A DNA stretch of 64,000 bases, from contig CAKUAD010000004.1 of NCBI GenBank assembly GCA_934636265.1, positions 25,333-89,332 of the forward strand. Direction: 5' to 3'. Every line of letters starts with the position of its first letter. Positions within the stretch are counted from its first letter, which is position 1. Shown here in pieces: positions 59,276 to 64,000 of the stretch. Below the pieces are notes generated by a model, which did not search any database, had not been told where the DNA came from, and was given only the letters and a program-made list of their open reading frames with translations. Both the position numbers and the translations under genes were made by a program. The stretch comes from an uncultured Flavobacterium sp. (GTDB lineage Bacteria; Bacteroidota; Bacteroidia; Flavobacteriales; Flavobacteriaceae).

Positions 59276-60892
59276 TTATTCAAACAAATTCACAAAGCTG
59301 AAACTCTTTCCGCTGAACAACCCTTTATCCGATAGTTTCAAATCGGGAATCACCAGCAACGCCATAAAGGAAAGTGTCATAAACGGCGCTCTAAGGGTGC
59401 TTCCCATTGATTTTGCCAAGGCATCAACTTCCTGATAAAGGCGTCCCGCGGTTTCGGCGTCAGTGTCCGACATGATTCCCGCAACGGGAAGCGGCAGAAT
59501 TTTTTCGGTGGATCCGTCAACCGCACAAACGCCGCCTTTTTGACTGATGACAAGGTTCACGGCCTGACAGATGTCTTCATCGGTCACACCAACCGCGACA
59601 ATGTTATGGCAATCGTGCGCTACCGAACTGGCGATCGCACCGCGTTTTAACCCGAAGTTTTTGATAAAAGCCACGGCGGGTGGGCTGTCGGCATATCGGT
59701 TGACCACGCAAATTTTTAGGATGTCGTTTGCCGGATCAGAGAGTGCATTGCCATTTTCTGTTCGCGCCAACGCATGAATTTCGCCTGTAATCAATTGGCC
59801 TTCGAGTGCTTCGATGACGCTTAGCATACCGGAGCCGCGTACTTTAAAATCAGCGGGGTTTTTGTGTGAAACCTGAAACTTATTGGGTTTTTCAAACGGA
59901 ACAGGGTCGATGAAACTCACGCCATCGCGCGCCACCAGACGCCCATCGACATAGGTTTCAAGAATTTTAAAATTTTGCAGATTTTCTGTAACGATAAAAT
60001 CGGCAGAATCGCCAACTTGCAACTGTCCGACGCGCATGTTGTAATGACCTACGGGATTGAGGCAGGCCACCTGCAAAACTTTGAATACGTCAATTCCTTT
60101 GGCTACGGCCCGCACGCAGAGTTCGTTGATGTGTCCGACCATCAAATCATCGGGGTGTTTGTCGTCGGAGCAAAACATGATATTGCTGTAATGCTGATCC
60201 AGCAGTGGGATGAGCGCCTCAAAATTCCGGGCGGCGCTGCCCTCGCGGATGATGACTTTCATGCCCAGGCCCAGTTTTTCGAGCGCCTCGTCATGGGTAA
60301 AACATTCGTGATCGGTCGAGATTCCGGCCGAAACGTATTTTGAAAGATCGTTCCCGCGAACGCCCGGCGCGTGACCGTCAATGGGTTTTTTGGCATCCTG
60401 AGCGGCCTTGATCTTGAGCATAACCTGCTTGTCGCGGTTGATGGCGCCCGGATAGTTCATCATCTCGGCCAGGTAAAAGATGTCGTCAAGTTGCATCAGT
60501 TGCTTGATTCCGTCGGCGTCAATGACCGCGCCTGCAGTTTCAAAAGAGGTGGCCGGAACGCAGGATGGAGCGCCAAAGTGAAATTTAAACGGAACTTTTT
60601 TGCCGTTTTCAATCATAAAGTGAACGCCTGATATGCCCAGAACGTTGGCAATTTCATGCGGATCCGATACGGTAGCCACCGTGCCGTGAATGACGGCTTT
60701 ACGCGCAAATTCAGAGGGAACCAGCATGGAACTTTCAATGTGGATGTGTGCGTCGACAAAGCCCGGCATGATAAAACGGTTAGGAGCGTGGTCAAGTTGC
60801 CTTATAGCGGTGATTTGCCCGTCGGCAATGTGGATCTCGCCGGGAAAAATGTGGCGTTTGCGTATGTCAACGATTTGTCCGGATACAATCAT
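59276..60892 (-). CDS. ade: Adenine deaminase
   Basis: The 538-residue amidohydrolase-fold enzyme converts adenine to hypoxanthine. Marks are the metal site in [40 protein letters not shown] and the C-terminal [14 protein letters not shown]. It is the AdeC type common in Bacteroidota. The Met at 60892 ([12 protein letters not shown]) is used; a Met at 60913 is also possible. Convergent with rsmI, with no strong terminator in the 63-base gap. Confidence 0.95.
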   Translation of the reverse strand: MIVSGQIVDIRKRHIFPGEIHIADGQITAIRQLDHAPNRFIMPGFVDAHIHIESSMLVPSEFARKAVIHGTVATVSDPHEIANVLGISGVHFMIENGKKVPFKFHFGAPSCVPATSFETAGAVIDADGIKQLMQLDDIFYLAEMMNYPGAINRDKQVMLKIKAAQDAKKPIDGHAPGVRGNDLSKYVSAGISTDHECFTHDEALEKLGLGMKVIIREGSAARNFEALIPLLDQHYSNIMFCSDDKHPDDLMVGHINELCVRAVAKGIDVFKVLQVACLNPVGHYNMRVGQLQVGDSADFIVTENLQNFKILETYVDGRLVARDGVSFIDPVPFEKPNKFQVSHKNPADFKVRGSGMLSVIEALEGQLITGEIHALARTENGNALSDPANDILKICVVNRYADSPPAVAFIKNFGLKRGAIASSVAHDCHNIVAVGVTDEDICQAVNLVISQKGGVCAVDGSTEKILPLPVAGIMSDTDAETAGRLYQEVDALAKSMGSTLRAPFMTLSFMALLVIPDLKLSDKGLFSGKSFSFVNLFE

Positions 60893-60980
60893 AAGTGCAA
60901 AATTTAAGTGCAAGGAACAAATAATTGTCGATTAAGAAATGTAAAGTTATCAACCGACGTAAAGGATGGATGCCATTGGC

Positions 60981-60988
60981 TACCTTTG
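60981..60988 (+). promoter_or_regulatory. Predicted -7 element for recJ
   Basis: TACCTTTG, exact consensus, 25 bases before the recJ ATG. Confidence 0.45.
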
Positions 60989-61013
60989 ACCCCTATACAC
61001 CATACAAATCATT

Positions 61014-62699
61014 ATGCGCTGGAACATCAAACCTTTGCCCGATACTCAAAAGACCCAAGCTCTCGCAGAAGCTCTCAATGTCAATCAAATACTGGCCGGA
61101 TTGCTGGTGCAGCGCGGAATCGAGACCTTTGAACAGGCGCGCTCGTTTTTTAGGCCTTCGCTCGCCGATTTGCACGATCCTTACCTGATGAAGGACATGG
61201 CCAGGGCGGTTTCGCGGATTGAACGCGCCATCGAAAAACAGGAAAATATACTGGTTTTTGGCGATTACGACGTTGATGGAACTACGGCCGTTTCGCTTGT
61301 TTCATCTTATCTCAAGACTTTTTACGACAACATCGCCAGCTATATTCCCGATAGATACAACGAGGGTTACGGCATTTCCTATCAGGGGATCGACTTTGCG
61401 CACGACAATGGTTTTACCCTCATCATCGCCCTTGACTGCGGAATCAAATCGATTGACCACGTCCGGTATGCAAAGGAACGCGGCATCGATTTTATCATTT
61501 GCGACCACCACCTTCCCGGCGAAGTGCTTCCCGATGCAGTTGCGGTTTTAAATCCCAAGCGCAAGGATTGCAATTATCCATACGATGAACTTTGCGGTTG
61601 CGGCGTAGGATTTAAACTCGTTCAGGCTTTGGGTATAAACCGCCGTCAGACGGTTGAGGATCTCAAGGGATATCTGGATTTGGTGGCGACGGCCATTGCA
61701 GCCGACATTGTGCCGATTACGGGCGAAAACCGTATCCTGGCAAAGTTTGGCCTGGAAGTTATCAACGCCAGCCCAAGAGCCGGAATCAAGGCTTTGGCTT
61801 TAAAGGCCGGAAAGCAAACCCTGGATATTTCAGACGTTGTTTTTGTCCTGGCGCCCCGAATCAATGCTGCAGGCCGAATCCGTCATGGAGACGAGGCCGT
61901 GAGGTTGCTTACCGAGTTTGATTTGGATCGGGCGCTGGAGGTAGCCAACGAGATTGAAGCCTATAACGCGCACCGCAAAACACTCGACAAGGAGATTACA
62001 CAGCAGGCGCTTCAACAAATTCTGGACAATGCCGAGGAAGACCGTTTTACAACCGTAGTTTACCGGGAAGACTGGCACAAAGGCGTCATTGGCATCGTGG
62101 CATCACGCCTGATTGAAAATTATTACCGCCCAACCTTGGTTTTTACGAAGAGTGGCGACAAATTGGCTGCTTCAGCGCGTTCAGTAAGGGATTTTGACGT
62201 GTATCAGGCGCTTGAAGCCTGCGCGGAGCATCTGGAACAATTTGGCGGACATGCTTTTGCCGCCGGAATGACGATCAGGGCCGATCGTTTTGATGCGTTT
62301 AAAACTGCTTTTGAAGAACAGGTTCGCCGGACGATCGAACCGGAAAAATTGATTCCGGAAATCACCATCGACATGGCGTTGGATTTTAGTGGAATCGACC
62401 AGAAGTTCGTCAACATCCTCAAACAGTTTGAACCTTTCGGGCCGGGAAACATGAACCCTGTTTTTGCCGCAAAAGGACTTTTTGATACAGGTTTTGGCCG
62501 TACGATCGGTCAGGACGGAAAGCACCTCAAGTTGTTTGTCAAGCAAGGAAGTCGTCAATTTCCGGCCATTGGTTTTGGATTGGCGGATAAGCTGCCGCTG
62601 ACTGAAAACCGTCAACCGTTTGAGGCGGCGTTTTGTGTTGAAGAGTCAGAATGGAATGGCAATCGCTATATCCAGCTGCGTATCAAGGACATCCGCTAA
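61014..62699 (+). CDS. recJ: Single-stranded-DNA-specific exonuclease RecJ
   Basis: The 561-residue 5'-3' exonuclease acts in RecF-type repair and base excision. The DHH phosphoesterase motifs are complete: VFGDYDVDGTTAVSL, LIIALDCGIKSIDHV, IICDHHLPGE and a later LAPRINAAGRI. A DHHA1 domain with GGHAFAAGM and an OB-like C-terminal domain follow. The stop overlaps the lpxH stop region by four bases (convergent). Confidence 0.97.
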   Translation: MRWNIKPLPDTQKTQALAEALNVNQILAGLLVQRGIETFEQARSFFRPSLADLHDPYLMKDMARAVSRIERAIEKQENILVFGDYDVDGTTAVSLVSSYLKTFYDNIASYIPDRYNEGYGISYQGIDFAHDNGFTLIIALDCGIKSIDHVRYAKERGIDFIICDHHLPGEVLPDAVAVLNPKRKDCNYPYDELCGCGVGFKLVQALGINRRQTVEDLKGYLDLVATAIAADIVPITGENRILAKFGLEVINASPRAGIKALALKAGKQTLDISDVVFVLAPRINAAGRIRHGDEAVRLLTEFDLDRALEVANEIEAYNAHRKTLDKEITQQALQQILDNAEEDRFTTVVYREDWHKGVIGIVASRLIENYYRPTLVFTKSGDKLAASARSVRDFDVYQALEACAEHLEQFGGHAFAAGMTIRADRFDAFKTAFEEQVRRTIEPEKLIPEITIDMALDFSGIDQKFVNILKQFEPFGPGNMNPVFAAKGLFDTGFGRTIGQDGKHLKLFVKQGSRQFPAIGFGLADKLPLTENRQPFEAAFCVEESEWNGNRYIQLRIKDIR

Positions 62700-63463
62700 A
62701 CAAATTTTTTAAGGCTAAAGTTTTCGCCGTCAAATTCGCCGTAAGTAAAGTAAATAATCCAGTCGCCCAAGTTGACGTATCGAGATTTGTCATTGAGTGC
62801 GATGTTGAGCGGAAGGTGCCGATGCCCAAAAACAAAGTAATCATAATGGCGCGTCTGCAGCTTTCGGCGGGCATACTGAACCAGCCATTCATTGTCCTCA
62901 CCCAGAAATTTAACATCTTCGGCGCCTGAAATCAACTTGTTTTTTACTGACAGATGTTGCGCCAGTCTAACGCCCAAATCAGGGTGAAGCCATCGGAACA
63001 ACCACTGCGAGAGGGGCGCCTTGAAAACTTTTTTCATTCGTTTGTAACCTTTGTCGCCGGGACCAAGTCCGTCGCCGTGACCAATGAGGAAGCTTTTGTC
63101 GTTCAGCGTAAATTCGTGGGGTTTGTGAAAGACAGCAATGTTAAGTTCCCGCTCAAAATAATCCTTCATCCACATGTCGTGGTTGCCTGTAAAAAAGTAG
63201 ATTGGGATGCCTGCGTCTGAAATTTCGGCCAATTTGCCCAGAACGCGCACAAACCCTTTTGGGACCACGGTTTTGTATTCAAACCAAAAGTCAAAAAGGT
63301 CCCCTAAAACAAAAATGGCCGCCGCCTGGCCTTTTACTTCGTCGAGCCAAGCTACAAATTTAGCCTCGCGTACCCGGCTTTCGCTGGCAGTGGGCGCTCC
63401 AAGATGTTGGTCGGATGCAAAAAAAATCTTCTGGTCCGGACTGATGGTAATTGAATGCGACAT
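62696..63463 (-). CDS. lpxH: UDP-2,3-diacylglucosamine diphosphatase (LpxH-like)
   Basis: The 255-residue metallophosphoesterase probably makes lipid X from UDP-diacylglucosamine in lipid A synthesis. Metal motifs are FASDQHLGAPT, VLGDLFDFWFEYK, FTGNHDMWMKDY, LIGHGDGLGPGDKGYK and FGHRHLPL. The Met at 63463 (MSHSITISPDQK) is used; a near-perfect promoter lies directly before it, so the longer frame to 63496 can be excluded. Confidence 0.94.
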   Translation of the reverse strand: MSHSITISPDQKIFFASDQHLGAPTASESRVREAKFVAWLDEVKGQAAAIFVLGDLFDFWFEYKTVVPKGFVRVLGKLAEISDAGIPIYFFTGNHDMWMKDYFERELNIAVFHKPHEFTLNDKSFLIGHGDGLGPGDKGYKRMKKVFKAPLSQWLFRWLHPDLGVRLAQHLSVKNKLISGAEDVKFLGEDNEWLVQYARRKLQTRHYDYFVFGHRHLPLNIALNDKSRYVNLGDWIIYFTYGEFDGENFSLKKFV

Positions 63464-63468
63464 GGCGT

Positions 63469-63496
63469 CAAAGATAGAAAATAGACAACAGTCCAA
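63469..63496 (-). promoter_or_regulatory. Flavobacterium-type promoter of lpxH
   Basis: On the minus strand TTG (63494-63496), 17 bases, then TATCTTTG (63469-63476): consensus elements and spacing. Only five bases separate the -7 element from the ATG, so the message should be leaderless. Confidence 0.68.
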
Positions 63497-63556
63497 AGGC
63501 TGGTAAGGCTACTTTGTAATAATTTAAATAATGTATTATTCTTTCAAAAAAAAGGT

Positions 63557-63564
63557 TAAATTTG
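63557..63564 (+). promoter_or_regulatory. Predicted -7 element for the last gene
   Basis: TAAATTTG, exact consensus, 48 bases before the ATG at 63613. Confidence 0.45.
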
Positions 63565-63612
63565 AAATCTCTCATAAAAAACACAACTATTTATCAACCA
63601 ATTTTCAAGTCT

Positions 63613-64000
63613 ATGAAAAGAATTACTTTGTTTCTTTTTCTGATTCTTTTTAGTTTTTCCGGTTTTGCACAGCTGACTGAGAACTTTGAAGGGTCGACTT
63701 CGCCTGATTTGGTCAGCGATACCTGGCAACTAGGATCAGGCACTTGGGGCGTATTTGACAACGGCGTGGGTACCGGCCAGAGCTGGACCTTCAATGATAC
63801 GCCGCCAGCCCCGCCAGCTCCGCCTTTGGTCTATGAAGGGGCAAGGGCAGCATTTATGAACCGCGAAAACATCGGCGCCGGGAATACAGCCCAGGATTTC
63901 CTGGCTACCCCATTGACGCTGGTTCCGGCAAACGGGCAGCTAAAGTTCTGGACCCGCACCACGCTCAACACCAACAACGGGACACTCTACAAGATTATGG
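63613..64000 (+). CDS. Secreted choice-of-anchor J protein, N-terminal part (cut by window end)
   Basis: The frame stays open to the window end. It begins with a signal peptide (KRITLFLFLILFSFSGFAQ) followed at once by LTENFEGSTSPDLVSDTWQL and later TPLTLVPANGQLKFWTRTT, the pattern of choice-of-anchor J (cleaved-adhesin-like) domains. A Pro/Ala run (PPAPPAPPL) interrupts it. Such proteins in flavobacteria usually end in a T9SS sorting domain, which is outside the window. Likely a surface or extracellular protein; function unknown. Confidence 0.78.
   Translation, partial: MKRITLFLFLILFSFSGFAQLTENFEGSTSPDLVSDTWQLGSGTWGVFDNGVGTGQSWTFNDTPPAPPAPPLVYEGARAAFMNRENIGAGNTAQDFLATPLTLVPANGQLKFWTRTTLNTNNGTLYKIM

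Noticed and set aside
1..64000. CRISPR arrays, rRNA genes, prophage or complete transposons
   Set aside because: No regular spacer-repeat arrays, rRNA sequences, phage structural genes or intact transposase genes were seen on either strand.

Overview
The window is a 64 kb chromosomal stretch of a member of the Bacteroidota, most likely a Flavobacteriaceae species close to Flavobacterium. Evidence seen in the sequence: a secreted protease with a C-terminal type IX secretion (T9SS) tail, a MurF-alanine racemase fusion, a TonB-dependent receptor with a carboxypeptidase-regulatory-like N-terminus, a GH92 mannosidase end, TPR-containing histidine kinases, a PID-CTERM-like small protein, no Shine-Dalgarno-like leaders, and at least fifteen copies of the Flavobacterium -7 promoter word TAnnTTTG just upstream of predicted starts. 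Most of the window is ordinary housekeeping sequence, roughly half G+C, with densely packed genes.

Layout. 1-5.8 kb: end of a GH92 glycosidase, omega-amidase, Ig-like lipoprotein, ComF, glycyl-tRNA synthetase. 5.8-7.2 kb: a coupled pair, a P63C-domain protein and a shortened IS1595-transposase-type DNA-binding protein without a DDE nuclease. 7.2-18.6 kb: an accessory signalling island with a LytTR regulator whose receiver has Glu in place of the phospho-acceptor Asp, a tiny secreted protein made of three near-identical 17-residue repeats, two TPR lipoprotein-type histidine kinases, two NarL/LuxR-type response regulators, and a run of five secreted proteins (glycine-zipper protein, small beta-barrel, YiiX-like cysteine hydrolase, retropepsin-like protein that has lost its catalytic motif, helical protein). 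18.6-27.9 kb: thiL, a broken DinB-like gene, lepA, dusB, acetyltransferase, exported pirin, LolC/E-type permease, rbfA, methylmalonyl-CoA epimerase, with three copies of a palindromic intergenic repeat. 28-33.7 kb: tRNA-CAT, yceD-rpmF-fabH-accB-accC, pdxA and ribE divergent. 34-40.4 kb: the imuA-imuB-dnaE2 mutasome cassette, divergent from a LexA-like XRE-S24 repressor, with a shared inverted-repeat operator. 40.4-49.4 kb: S9 peptidase, T9SS-secreted M12B-type metalloprotease, FAD oxidoreductase with mtgA, AIM24-like protein. 49.4-52.8 kb: a three-gene operon of a His/Cys-rich membrane protein, TonB receptor and lipoprotein, probably for metal uptake. 52.8-64 kb: asd, mscL, tdk with murF-alr, rsmI, adenine deaminase, recJ, lpxH and the start of another T9SS-type secreted protein.

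The most novel part is 7.2-18.6 kb. The LytTR regulator gene and the repeat-peptide gene carry the same pair of CATTCA-type direct repeats spaced two helical turns apart, the classical geometry of LytTR binding sites. My inference is that the regulator controls itself and the peptide, and that the peptide (or its processed repeat unit) is an extracellular signal, effector or surface component linked to the neighbouring kinases and secreted proteins. The function of the island is not known to me.
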